Origin: Chamaea fasciata
Taxonomy: Eukaryota > Chordata > Aves > Passeriformes > Sylviidae
Direction of reading: 5' to 3'
DNA: 64,000 bases
NCBI GenBank assembly: GCA_029207755.1
Contig: JARCOQ010000001.1
Location: 96,700,640-96,764,639 of the forward strand
Part shown: positions 11,146-21,323 of the stretch, in pieces
How positions within the stretch are numbered: the first letter of the stretch is position 1
Layout of the letters: every line of letters begins with the position of its first letter
Translations under genes and position numbers: made by a program
The notes under the pieces: model-generated
The model's input: only the letters and a program-made list of their open reading frames with translations
Told to the model about the DNA's origin: nothing
Databases searched by the model: none

Positions 11146-14100
11146 TAAGTTACATTGTTACATGAATTATGTTGCTATATGAGTGCTATTAAATACCACA
11201 AAGAGAATTGTTAAAGTCTTGCTCCAGGAAATGGAAGGAGATATTCGCAGACACCTTCAAGCTGAAATAGATGCATGAAAATATTCTCTATCTACTTACA
11301 TTACTTTAAACTAAATTAAAATGAAGAAAGAAAAGCTTAGCTGGGAGTTGGTAATTATTACTTCTCCAGAATTATGTGAAGTATTTGAATCTGCTGTATC
11401 CAATCTGCAGCCTGTCCAGTCCTGCCTTACAGTATTCAGAAGACCAACTAAAGAGAAATCAGTTTACTAGGAAAAAACTCTGTATACTGAACAACAGAAT
11501 GTGTAGTTCCTAAGGCAGGAAGAAATTAACACTCCAAAGAGAAATGAAGACAGGAACCCAAATATACAGTAAAAAAAAAAAAAAAAAAAAACAAAAAAAA
11601 CAAACCACAACAAACAAACCAACAAATATTTGAGCTAGTATGAAAATAGAATTATAGGTCAGGAAGAAGAATTGCACATTTAATTAATTTGAATAAACAA
11701 TCACACCCATATTTAAGTCCACCTACCCTTCAGCTTCCCACATTGTTTTCCCTTCCTGAATTTACATATTGCATCTTCTACCAGCAGACAACTCTTAACA
11801 GATGGGGCTGTTCATATAAATATGCAATATTCTTAGTAGATTCATGATAAATAGGTCTTAAGAATGTGGACTGCAGAACTGCATGGAGAATCAGGCTAAC
11901 ACAGTCTACTATTTTAATAATTAAACTCTTTGAAAAAGGAAAAGCTCTTATAAAACATAATCTTAACACCGGGGGTTCATCTATTAATTTAATTATGTAT
12001 ATGTTTCTGTCTTTGTGGTAATCCAAGTGAGAGTTTTGACATTGTTTTGTATATTATGTGTGGCTGGTAGCTGTTTGTCTTAATTTGAAGAATCAGAGTC
12101 AACTAAAAATATCTTGAAAAACTTGTAAATTAAACAATTATTTTAGGACTCCTTTTTATATTCAACTTTAGATTATTTAAGAGTTAATTGCCACTTTTTA
12201 ATAGTGATATTTTCACTGTAGACATAACTGTTGGGAAGTATATATAAACAGAACCTTGTCAATCAGTGTAATCACCAGAAACAAGGTACTGAATCCTCAG
12301 CCAGGCTAAACACAGTTTGTCCTGTAATGTGAAAGCCTGTCCATCAAAAAACTGTGTATTTCAAGATGATGATAATAGTTACAAATTTGTGAAGAGTATG
12401 CTCAAACACACATTCAAAGGTAAAGTACTGTTAATATGAAATGTACTAATTATGAAAATACTTTACCACATAATGGTGAAATATAGAATTATTAGCCATT
12501 ATCAAGAATACTTAGTGAATCTCTCAATTTTACAAGTAAAAATCACTTCTGATCCTATCCTTTACTGACAAAATTTCAGTAAATTATTCTAGCTGAAATA
12601 AAGCATCTTGTGTGAGAAATAAGAAAAATCCCTGAGCATCTGAAACAACACAAAAGCTGAAAGTACCTACTATTTTCTCCAGGAAAGGTAGAAAAAACTT
12701 TCTTACTTTTTACCTTACCTTAGGTATCATTTACTTGACACCAATTCTCAGTGGATGCTCACCTGCATGGGTAAACCAGCTAAGTTTTCCCTAACTTGTT
12801 TTTTGAAATGTTTAATGAAACAAAATACAATGTTATACAACACATGATATTGAACTTGGGAAATTTGTGCAATTAGAGCTCAAGATGTGAAAAAATCTTT
12901 ACATTTTCAATACCTTCAATTTCATTGGCTCTTTGTTCATGGCATTTGTTATGGTATATATTGATTTCTTCAAATTTATCCCTCAGGATTGCATCTGTCC
13001 TGACTCCAATGAGCAGTGGAAATCCAGAGCAAAAAGAAATGTGAAACTAGATAGGAAAGATAAGAGTAAGAGGTTTTATTTTAAAATTCTGTTTCATTGG
13101 GACCTGAAAACTGAAGCATTTTTAAAAGAAATAAAATTATGGTTAGAAATAAAATTATGTTTAGGAAAAAAAATATCTCTGTTTCAGAATTCTGGGAGCA
13201 CTAGCCCATGGTTTTAGTAATTGAAATAGATTACCTTTATGAAAAACTGGCAGTAGCATTTTTGGCCTGAAAAATAATTCACTTCAATTTTCAGGGTTTT
13301 AGGACTCTTTTTGTTTAATGAGTCATAAGTGAAATCTGAATTCAATTTTAGCCCTGGCAACTAGATCTTCAAGTGTTATAAATTATAATAGTACACTGAC
13401 TTTGTGAAGCTGTGTCAGTATTTCATCATGAAAACTCCAAATGTTCTAGAATGCACCACAACACAAACTTTGAGTGACCTTTAAGTGCTTACTAGAACAA
13501 GTACTTGAAAAGTCAGTGGCAAGTAAAGTTTGTTAGGAATACTTGAGTCAAGATTTTATAAATGTTTTTGACAATTACCAGTTTTCATCAAATTTGCGTT
13601 AGAACTGAGCAAAAAAATTGCAATTTATTTAGATAGTTTATTTTTAAAGTATTTTCTTAATGAAGAAGAAAGGCTATTTTTCACTCATTTCCTGCTACTG
13701 AAATTGCTTAAATCTAAGTAATTTGAACTACTGACATTTTTTTGATGACTGACAATGGCAGTTGTTTAAAGAGAAACAATGTTCTACAGAAACTATGTTA
13801 TTGAGACTGAAAATCTCTGGACCAGGATTTGATTTTTAATGAGTATTAAAAGAGAGAGTAATTTGCACAAATATGCTTTACTAAAAGTAAATAGAAAACT
13901 CTATAAATTGTGAAGAAGCACATTATAATACTTGGCTGTGTCATACAGATGTCACAGCTCTACCAGCAAAACCTGTGCTTGCATCTTAGTTAACATCAGC
14001 TGGTGGTTTTTTTTGCTCATAGAGTACAGTGGCATCTTAGTTCTCATGGCATATCCTGTGTGTGCACTGGAGATCTTCACTGACACACCTACACATGACA

Positions 14101-14760
14101 CACGTGTTCACATCAACAGCCAAATGTGAATGACATGGATATTTTAAAAATTAAGTGTCTTTGAGTACCAATACATTTTTAAACTTTGGATGTTTATTTT
14201 AAAATGAGTACTATATTTGGTACTGATGCTACAATTACATGTGTGTTAAGTTGTAAAGAAATCCGGCTAAGATCGAATAAAGCTGCCCTTCTGCTTGCTG
14301 CAGACTCCTGGAATGAGAAAAAGACTGAGATGTAGCCAAAAGTGGAAAGATCGCCATTATCCAGTCTTTCCAAAATTACATTTTAAAGGCTAGTAGGCAA
14401 AAATCTCTGAACTCCTTTACTTAGACTGTGATATCTAAACTCTTCATCCTGTGATTTATTCCATTGTTGAAGACAATAGTCGATTATTCAATTGGGTTTC
14501 TGGAAAAAAAAAAAAAAAGAATTAAAGGTAAAATTTCTATAGGCCGAACATTAATATGCCTATTTTTACTATCCTAAACAACTCATTGGTATGTATGTAA
14601 AAATGTGATTACTCTTGTTGAAGATTGTTAGATGACTGGCAAGGTCATCTTTAATTCTGAATATTATTTTTTTAAGTTGCAAACAATATTTGGTTACACC
14701 AAAAAGTATTGTTTACTTTAATGTGTATGAGAATTATAGTTACTGGGGATAAAATTACTT
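11146..14760. other. unique AT-rich non-coding sequence
   Basis: No gene or clear repeat. A poly(A)/A-rich run lies at 11571-11625 and a shorter A run at 14504-14519. The frames at 11778, 12933 and 13932 lack domains. Confidence 0.5.
11571..11630 (+). repeat. A-rich simple repeat
   Basis: A run of about 20 A followed by CAAA/CAACAAA units. It could be the tail of an old retroposed sequence, but no parent is visible upstream. Confidence 0.7.
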
Positions 14761-14820
14761 GATCATTGTGGGTTCCTTCCAACTTGGAATAATCTGTGAT
14801 TCTGTGATACTCTATGATTT
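14761..14820 (+). mobile_element. CR1 3'-end fragment
   Basis: The text GGTTCCTTCCAACTTGGAAT followed by TCTGTGATTCTGTGAT is the avian CR1 3' terminus and its octamer tail. Only about 60 bp remain. Confidence 0.7.
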
Positions 14821-15436
14821 TCTTGACTCATATATTGTTGCTTAGTTTTTATCGCTTCTGCAGATCTTATTTTAAAATATCCTGTGGACAGCTGAAAGCA
14901 TCTTAAAATTTCATTCATCTACTCATAATTCTCCATCATTCATTCAAATAAAAAAAGAAGCAGTATGTTTTTTGGGTTTTCATTGGTAATGCGAAATTGA
15001 TACATTTAGAAATCCAGTGAATGTTTTTGTATAGGTACACAAAGTTGCACAAAGTTTTAATTAGGGTGCTTAAAGCAGACTACATGATGTGATGTAAGTT
15101 TTATTAAAAAAAAAAAGCATTCAGTATACCTAATTGATTTCTTGAAAGGCCTAATTTATTGGGAATATAGTCTTAATATATTAAGGAATGTACACATTTC
15201 ATTGATGTGACATACAGATTGAGAAAGATGAGTAAATGCAATCAGCTTATTTTCTTTCAACAAGTAAAGAGTTCAGGTGACATACCACATTTCACACTCT
15301 TCAGAAATTGATAAAATAATGGAAAGGACATCAGACTGAGTCAAGTACAGTGTGGTAATACAATACTAGAATGGCAGTGCATTAAGATGGAAAGCTTAGT
15401 AACCCTTTTGTAATTACTGCCCTGATGGAGCTATAC

Positions 15437-16110
15437 TGTCTTGGTTTAGGAAGACAGGTATCTGCTAGGTAAAATTACAATCAGAGGCTCTTTGGCAAAG
15501 ATTTGGGAAATAGGAATAGCAGTTCTTTACTAGCATGTAATACAAAGCAAACAAACACAAAAAAAACTCCCCCCCCCACCAAACAACTACAGCATTAATG
15601 ACAAACGACAACAGTACCAAGAACCTTGAGGGCTTTGTTTCACAAAACCCAGGGCAGTTTGGTTTCGGTGTCCCTGCAGGATCCTCAGAGCACCAAGCTG
15701 GAACAGTGGAAAAGTCCCGGGCTGGTAGCTGGGATGGCAGGGTGTCCCGGCAGGCAGGGGCAGGATGTCCCGGCAGCGCAGGGGGTGCAGGGTCACGCTG
15801 CAGCAAGAGGAGCAGCGCCGAAGAAGGTCGAAGGCGAGGCAGAATAGCGGCGGCCCAGCTTCTGCTCGGCGTGCTTTGCGGCGGCTGAGCTCCTCGAGGA
15901 GCGGCCGACACGCGTCTCCCGAACGCCGGAAGCAGAAAAGCCCGCAGCTGCCTCAAGCTGTGTCTTTTACCTGCGTTATCTCCCCCTTCCACCTTTTGTC
16001 CATCTCTTTGTTTCAGCCAAGCACTCTCAAGTATCCAACACCCGGTCCCCTTGGCAACCCGTGGGGAAAAAATTCCCCAGAGAAAGAAGGAACAAACCCA
16101 ACCCCCAACA
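15437..16110 (-). repeat. 3' LTR of copy 1
   Basis: 674 bp, TG...CA ends, three mismatches to the 5' LTR. It lacks ~110 bp of U3 that copy 2 and the solo LTR at 54878 share, and also the ~90-bp U5 segment of the two solo LTRs, so it is a doubly shortened variant. Confidence 0.95.
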
Positions 16111-16137
16111 TTATCCACCCCGAATTTTTTTCCCATA
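16111..16137 (-). promoter_or_regulatory. polypurine tract region of copy 1
   Basis: Directly upstream of the 3' LTR in element orientation. The minus strand reads GGGAAAAAAATTCGGGG and then TGGATAA before TGTTGG. Purine-rich with a small T interruption; it is the presumed plus-strand primer site. The equivalent stretch is kept in copy 2 at about 28187-28212. Confidence 0.7.
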
Positions 16138-16214
16138 CAAACATATTACATTGAGTTTTAACTATTAAAAATACATATATATATATATGCAAATATGGAT
16201 GCAGCCACATTGTC

Positions 16215-16353
16215 ATGGGTAGTTCACCCCAAAACAAGGTCCCCTTGAGGTATGCATCGGGTCTCTCCATCCTTTTGCATCACCCACCAGGTGCAACCTG
16301 GTCCCTGAGCGAAGACAACCCCACGGATGGGATTGTCTTTGCTGGAGGCAGGA
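16215..16353 (-). pseudogene. out-of-frame integrase C-terminal remnant of copy 1
   Basis: In another frame, sequence past the pol stop matches the end of the copy 2 integrase (VWINPASSKDNPIRG and onward) and then continues with residues that copy 2 has lost by a ~45-bp deletion. This shows the break in copy 1 is a recent 2-nt loss and not a natural end. Confidence 0.75.
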
Positions 16354-19300
16354 TTAATCCAAACAGTTTTTCCCAGCATACCTCTCGTGTACCACTGGAA
16401 CCTTATCTCCGTCTGTCTTTTGCAAGGGCTCAGATTGGGCAGGACCTGCTCGGTTGGTGGAGCCTCGAGTGTTCACCAACCAGGTGGCCTTTGCTAAATT
16501 AGTATCCCAATTCTTAAAGGTTCCCCCACCCAGTGCTTTCAAGGTAGTTTTAAGCAGGCCATTGCACCGTTCAACTTTCCCGGCCGCTGGTGCATGATAA
16601 GGAATATGGTACACCCACTCAATGCCATGTTCTCTAGCCCAGGTGCTTATAAGACTATTCCTGAAATGAGTCCCATTGTCCGACTCGATTCTCTCAGGGG
16701 TGCCATGTCTCCACAGGACTTGTTTTTCCAGGCCCAGGATGGTGTTCCGGGCAGTAGCATGAGGCACAGGGTAGGTCTCCAACCATCCAGTGGTGGCTTC
16801 CACTATGGTTAGCACATAACGCTTGCCCTGGCGGGTTTGGGGAAGGGTGATGTAGTCAATCTGCCAGGCTTCCCCATATTTATATTTGGACCACCGCCCA
16901 CCATACCATAAGGGCTTCACCCGCTTGGCTTGCTTGATTGCAGCACATGTCTCACAGTCATGGATAACCTGAGAAATACTGTCCATGGTTAAATCCACCC
17001 CTCGGTCTCGGGCCCACTTATAGGTGGCATCTCTGCCCTGATGACCCGAGGCATCATGGGCCCATCGGGCTAGGAATAACTCTCCCTTGTGTTGCCAATC
17101 TAAATCTATCTTTGACACTTCTATCTTGGCAGCCTGATCTACCTGCTTGTTGTTTTGGTGCTCCTCATTAGCCCGACTCTTGGGAACATGGGCATCTACA
17201 TGGCGGACTTTCACAGGCAGCTTCTCTACACGAGTGGCAACGTCCTTCCATTCATCAGCAGCCCAGATTGGTTTTCCTCTACGCTGCCAGTTGGCCTTTT
17301 TCCACCTTTCCAGCCAGCCCCACAGAGCATTGGCTACCATCCACGAATCAGTGTAGAGGTAGAGCTTTGGCCACTTCTCTCTTTCAGCAATGTCAAGGGC
17401 TAATTGAACAGCTTTGAGTTCAGCAAGCTGACTTGATCCCCCTTCTCCTTCAGTGGCTTCTGCAACCTGTCGTGTGGGGCTCCATACGGCTGCTTTCCAC
17501 TTACGGTTCATTCCCACGATGCGACAGGAACCGTCAGTGAAGAGAGCGTAGTGTGTTTCTTCTGCTGGCAGTTGGTTGTATGGAGGAGCTTCTTCAGCTC
17601 GTATCACTTGTACCTGCTCCTCTTCGTCCGTGAAACCGAAGTTTTCTCCTTCCGGCCAGTTTGTAATTATCTCCAAAATCCCAGGGCGATTTGGGTTTCC
17701 AATACGGGCACGCTGTGTGATGAGGGCAGTCCATTTGCTCCATGTGGCATCGGTGGCATGGTGCGTGGAGGGAGCCTTTCCTTTAAACATCCACCCCAGC
17801 ACTGGTAGTCGGGGTGCCAAGAGGAGTTGTGCTTCTGTGCCAATCACTTCTGAGGCGGCTTGAACTCCTTCATAGGTGGCCAAGATCTCCTTCTCTGTGG
17901 GAGTGTAGTTGGCTTCAGATCCTCTGTAACTTCGACTCCAGAATCCCAGTGGTCGGCCTCGGGTCTCCCCTGGCACCTTCTGCCAAAGGCTCCAGGACAA
18001 ACCGTTGTTCCCGGCTGCAGAATAAAGCACATTCTTCACATCTGGTCCTGTCCTGACTGGGCCAAGGGCTACTGCATGAGCAATCTCCTGCTTGATCTGG
18101 GCAAAGGCTTGTTGCTGTTCAGGGCCCCAGTGGAAATTGTTCTTCTTGCGGGTAACCAGGTAGAGAGGGCTCACGATCTGACTATACTCAGGAATGTGCA
18201 TCCTCCAAAAACTTATGGCTCCTAGGAAAGCTTGTGTTTCCTTTTTGCTGGTCGGTGGACACATTGCTGTGATCTTATCAATGACCTCAGTGGGGATCTG
18301 CCGCCGTCCATCTTGCCACTTTACTCCTAGGAACTGGATCTCTCGAGCAGGTCCCTTGACTTTGCTCTTTTTGATGGCAAACCCGGCTTTCAGCAAAATC
18401 TGGATGATCCTCTCTCCTTTCTCGAACACTTCAGCTGCAGTCTTTCCCCACACAATGATGTCATCAATGTACTGTAGATGTTCCGGAGCCTCACCTTTCT
18501 CCAGTACAGCCTGGATCAGCCCATGGCAGATGGTGGGGCTGTGTTTCCACCCCTGGGGCAGCCGGTTCCAGGTGTACTGCACGCCCCTCCAGGTGAAAGC
18601 AAACTGAGGCCTGCATTCTGCAGCCAGAGGAATGGAGAAAAATGCATTGGCAATGTCAATAGTGGCATACCACCTCGCTGCCTTGGACTCCAGCTCGTAC
18701 TGAAGTTCCAGCATGTCCGGCACAGCAGCGCTCAGCGGTGGAGTCACTTCATTCAATGCACGATAGTCCACAGTCAGTCTCCATTCTCCATCAGACTTGC
18801 GCACAGGCCAGATGGGGCTGTTGAAGGGTGAGTGGGTTTTGCTGACCACCCCTTGGCTCTCCAGCTCACGGATCATCTTGTGGATGGGGATCACGGCGTC
18901 CCGATTTGTCCGATACTGCCGACGGTGCACTGTCGAGGTGGCAACAGGTACTTGTTGTTCTTCTACCTTCAGGAGTCCCACTGCAGATGGGTTCTCTGAT
19001 AGTCCCGGCAAGGTGTTCAACTGCTTAATGTTCTCTGTCTCCACAGCAGCTATTCCAAAAGCCCATCTGAGTCCTTTAGGGTCTTTATAATATCCATTCC
19101 TGAGGAAGTCTATGCCCAGAATACATGGAGCCTCTGGGCCGGTCACAATCGGAAGTTTCTGCCACTCCTTCCCGGTCAGGCTCACCTCGGCTTCAACCAG
19201 AGTCAGTTCCTGTGATCCCCCCGTCACCCCGGCAATGGAAATCGGTTCTGCCCCCACATGTCCTGATGGCATTAGAGTACACTGCGACCCAGTATCTACT

Positions 19301-19404
19301 AAAGCTTCATATTTTTGTGGCTCTGATGTGCCAGGCCATCGAATCCACACAGTCCAAAAAACCCGATTTTCCCGTGCCTCTTCCTGGCTAGAGGCAGGGC
19401 CCCT
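16354..19404 (-). CDS. pol: pro-pol of copy 1: protease, RT, RNase H, integrase
   Basis: The frame is open from the gag stop to 16354 and in phase with gag, so it is most likely made as a Gag-Pol readthrough product. Counting from codon 19350-19348 (a GTG, not a true start), the domains are: aspartic protease, V-D-T-G-S at residues 18-22; RT about 150-400, with catalytic D232 and Y-I-D-D at 294-297; RNase H about 598-750, with D606, E644, D668 and D719; integrase zinc finger H765, H770, C799, C802; and integrase core D832, D891, E927 (D-D-35-E spacing). No dUTPase is seen. A 2-nt deletion near 16386, relative to copy 2, shifts the frame after about residue 988. The last part of the integrase C-terminal domain is replaced by a short tail ending at 16354, while its coding remnant continues out of frame to about 16215. 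Catalytic residues are all present. It is expected to act in cytoplasmic particles and the nucleus. Confidence 0.93.
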   Translation of the reverse strand, partial: RGPASSQEEARENRVFWTVWIRWPGTSEPQKYEALVDTGSQCTLMPSGHVGAEPISIAGVTGGSQELTLVEAEVSLTGKEWQKLPIVTGPEAPCILGIDFLRNGYYKDPKGLRWAFGIAAVETENIKQLNTLPGLSENPSAVGLLKVEEQQVPVATSTVHRRQYRTNRDAVIPIHKMIRELESQGVVSKTHSPFNSPIWPVRKSDGEWRLTVDYRALNEVTPPLSAAVPDMLELQYELESKAARWYATIDIANAFFSIPLAAECRPQFAFTWRGVQYTWNRLPQGWKHSPTICHGLIQAVLEKGEAPEHLQYIDDIIVWGKTAAEVFEKGERIIQILLKAGFAIKKSKVKGPAREIQFLGVKWQDGRRQIPTEVIDKITAMCPPTSKKETQAFLGAISFWRMHIPEYSQIVSPLYLVTRKKNNFHWGPEQQQAFAQIKQEIAHAVALGPVRTGPDVKNVLYSAAGNNGLSWSLWQKVPGETRGRPLGFWSRSYRGSEANYTPTEKEILATYEGVQAASEVIGTEAQLLLAPRLPVLGWMFKGKAPSTHHATDATWSKWTALITQRARIGNPNRPGILEIITNWPEGENFGFTDEEEQVQVIRAEEAPPYNQLPAEETHYALFTDGSCRIVGMNRKWKAAVWSPTRQVAEATEGEGGSSQLAELKAVQLALDIAEREKWPKLYLYTDSWMVANALWGWLERWKKANWQRRGKPIWAADEWKDVATRVEKLPVKVRHVDAHVPKSRANEEHQNNKQVDQAAKIEVSKIDLDWQHKGELFLARWAHDASGHQGRDATYKWARDRGVDLTMDSISQVIHDCETCAAIKQAKRVKPLWYGGRWSKYKYGEAWQIDYITLPQTRQGKRYVLTIVEATTGWLETYPVPHATARNTILGLEKQVLWRHGTPERIESDNGTHFRNSLISTWAREHGIEWVYHIPYHAPAAGKVERCNGLLKTTLKALGGGTFKNWDTNLAKATWLVNTRGSTNRAGPAQSEPLQKTDGDKVPVVHERYAGKNCLD

Positions 19405-19408
19405 CTAG
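19386..19408 (-). promoter_or_regulatory. gag UAG stop inside an 8-bp hairpin (candidate readthrough signal)
   Basis: The minus strand reads GCTAGAGG, a 7-nt loop GGCCCTG, then CCTCTAGC. The arms pair perfectly over 8 bp and the UAG lies in the 5' arm. gag and pro-pol are in the same frame either side of it. The hairpin is unchanged in copy 2 (24954-24976) although that copy is heavily mutated. Gammaretroviruses are known to make Gag-Pol by UAG readthrough aided by a downstream structure; use of that mechanism here is inference. Confidence 0.6.
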
Positions 19409-21195
19409 CACTGGTTATTATTCCCTTCTTGGACATACATGGTAGAGGTTCCTTCGAGGGAATCTGACACAGCATTCCCACCTCCGTAATACCTGGCAGC
19501 TTGCTCATGGGAGGCTGAGGCTACCTTCATTCTAGTGGAACTCCCTCTGTTAGCGTTTCTCTCCTTGAGCTCACGTACCCGTGCTGCCAGGACAGAAGTA
19601 GGTTTCCCATGCCACGCTCCCATGTCCTCCCCATGGTCCCGCAGATAAAACCACAGGTCAGCTCGAGGGGTGTACCCTCTCTCTCTCGCTGGGGGATGTT
19701 GGGCTCTGATTCTGGGGCCTGTGACTCGCACCGGTGCTACATGGGAACTGTTCCTTCTCATCTCCTCTCTCACCTCCTTTATCTCCTCTTTGAGTTCCTT
19801 CACCACCGCAGAGACATGAGCCTGCATTGGGCCACTGATCATACTTTCATAATTTCTGAGCTTGTTGGCAACAGAACCCACTGTCTCTCGGTTATCCTCG
19901 GCATTAATTGTTGCGATGAATGTGGCGTATTGGGATGGTCCATGAGTTGCCAGATTCCACAACATGTGCCCTGTGCATTTAACCTTGTCGGGGTCATTAT
20001 CATGCTGTCCGGTCCTCCCAAAAAGTACTTCCAATACTGCCACTTCTCTCAACCGTTGGATTCCTTCCTCAAGGGTCTTCCATCGCATTCTATTGTTGTG
20101 CTCTTGCATTCTGTCTCTGTGGACAAATCTCTCTCTCACACTCATTAGAAGTCGTTCCCAAAGGGGAAGGGGCCTTTGCTCTCTTACAAATACCTGATTT
20201 ATACCTGAGTCCTGGGTCAAGGGTCCCAAATTCCTTGCTTCAGCACTATCCAGTTGTACACCTGTACCCATAAGGTCCCAGACTCGAAGTAGCCAGGCTG
20301 TATAAGCCTCACGTCCTCGTCGTGCAATATCTTTTTGCAGATTACGTAGACTTTCATATGTCAGGGACTCAGTGATGATCTCAACCTGTGGCTCTTCTGT
20401 GGGCTGTGAGGACCCTCCTTTCTTACCCTTAGTATCAGGATCTGACGATTTCACTTTACACTTCCTTGTTTCCACAGGGGCGACTGCTGCTGGCTGTGGC
20501 TGCCCTTGTGGTTCAGCTGGAACCTGGACTGTTGTAACATCTGTGGGTTCCACTGCTGCACCATCAGTCTCTGCCTTCTCGGGGCAGGGGGAGGGTTTTT
20601 CATGAGCTGGGGAAATGTACTCCTTCAGCATTTGGCCCATCTCATGTATCTCTTTTACCAGAACATCAACCCAATCCGGGTGGGTCCTTTCTGAGGCAGG
20701 CTGTGGGGCAGAGTCAGGCTCTGGGGTATCATCCCTATTCTGTGGGGTAGGTATCAGGGTGGTTATCCAGGTCAATCTTCCCTTATCTCTGAATGCTAAA
20801 TAGAATATGCCTATTAGCAGCACCAGCCATTGTATGATATCATTAGCATTCAGAGAGGATTTAAACCCTTCAAAAACTGGTGGGGCAGACCCAAAGAGAT
20901 GGGTAAAGGGTTGGGAAAAAGAAACTTCCCCCGGTGTCATTTCCTCACAGTAGGTACCATTGTTAAAGTAACTCCAAAAACACACAGTTAGTGTACGATA
21001 GCCCTGAATCCATGTGCCTGCCTTCCAGAGGAAATTAAAAATCCATGAGTTCTTCACCTTATTAAGCCATAAAATAAACTGGATGACAGTCACAGTAGCC
21101 TTAGTTATAGGGCCCATGTTTAGATAAGGGCCTGCAAATGGAAGGAATACAGCCACAACCACATGCCACCCAAACCAGGCTAAGTTAGACCACAT
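19405..21195 (-). CDS. gag: gag of copy 1 with N-terminal signal-anchor-like segment
   Basis: An open frame of 596 aa from the first ATG (21195) to a UAG. The frame is open slightly further upstream, but only to a TTG. Residues 6-26 are strongly hydrophobic, with a polar MWSN start, as in a signal anchor. A second weaker apolar run spans 33-44, an N-G-T sequon lies at about 79-81, and a clear membrane-type helix (I-I-Q-W-L-V-L-L-I-G) spans about 119-135. Then come a Pro/Glu-rich linker (about 145-270), a capsid-like helical region (about 275-455), a Glu/Lys-rich coiled coil (about 462-482) and a basic tail. There is no CCHC zinc knuckle, which fits spuma/class III Gags. The position after the PBS and before the in-frame pro-pol identifies it as gag. 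Membrane targeting, as known for the signal-bearing Gag of rodent IAP elements, is my inference. Confidence 0.85.
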   Translation of the reverse strand: MWSNLAWFGWHVVVAVFLPFAGPYLNMGPITKATVTVIQFILWLNKVKNSWIFNFLWKAGTWIQGYRTLTVCFWSYFNNGTYCEEMTPGEVSFSQPFTHLFGSAPPVFEGFKSSLNANDIIQWLVLLIGIFYLAFRDKGRLTWITTLIPTPQNRDDTPEPDSAPQPASERTHPDWVDVLVKEIHEMGQMLKEYISPAHEKPSPCPEKAETDGAAVEPTDVTTVQVPAEPQGQPQPAAVAPVETRKCKVKSSDPDTKGKKGGSSQPTEEPQVEIITESLTYESLRNLQKDIARRGREAYTAWLLRVWDLMGTGVQLDSAEARNLGPLTQDSGINQVFVREQRPLPLWERLLMSVRERFVHRDRMQEHNNRMRWKTLEEGIQRLREVAVLEVLFGRTGQHDNDPDKVKCTGHMLWNLATHGPSQYATFIATINAEDNRETVGSVANKLRNYESMISGPMQAHVSAVVKELKEEIKEVREEMRRNSSHVAPVRVTGPRIRAQHPPARERGYTPRADLWFYLRDHGEDMGAWHGKPTSVLAARVRELKERNANRGSSTRMKVASASHEQAARYYGGGNAVSDSLEGTSTMYVQEGNNNQC

Positions 21196-21300
21196 GATGC
21201 AGCCTAATGAGATTTTTATATCCAACGCACACAAAAGAAAGTACTAGGTTAGTTAAGAACTGCTATTTCTCTTCCCTTTTCTTTTCTCAGTGCCCTCAAG

Positions 21301-21318
21301 CCCCACACTTGGGCGCCA
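21301..21318 (-). promoter_or_regulatory. primer-binding site of copy 1 (tRNA-Lys-like)
   Basis: On the minus strand TGGCGCCCAAGTGTGGGG lies 5 nt after the 5' LTR. It closely resembles the site complementary to tRNA-Lys (1,2), with a small change in the middle. Confidence 0.75.
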
Positions 21319-21323
21319 AAATC

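Noticed and set aside
15465..16154. Overlapping frames of 70-223 codons on both strands in the LTRs (and again at 21352-22022, 22308-22946, 28169-28952)
   Set aside because: They recur in every LTR copy, overlap on opposite strands and have no domain; they are GC-rich LTR sequence without stops, not genes.
16111..16250. A possible env or accessory gene between integrase and the 3' LTR
   Set aside because: Only about 140 bp are available, and copy 2 has the same layout.
16594..20803. Many plus-strand frames of 60-180 codons opposite copy 1 gag and pol
   Set aside because: They are antisense shadows of the real minus-strand frames; the mirror set appears opposite copy 2.
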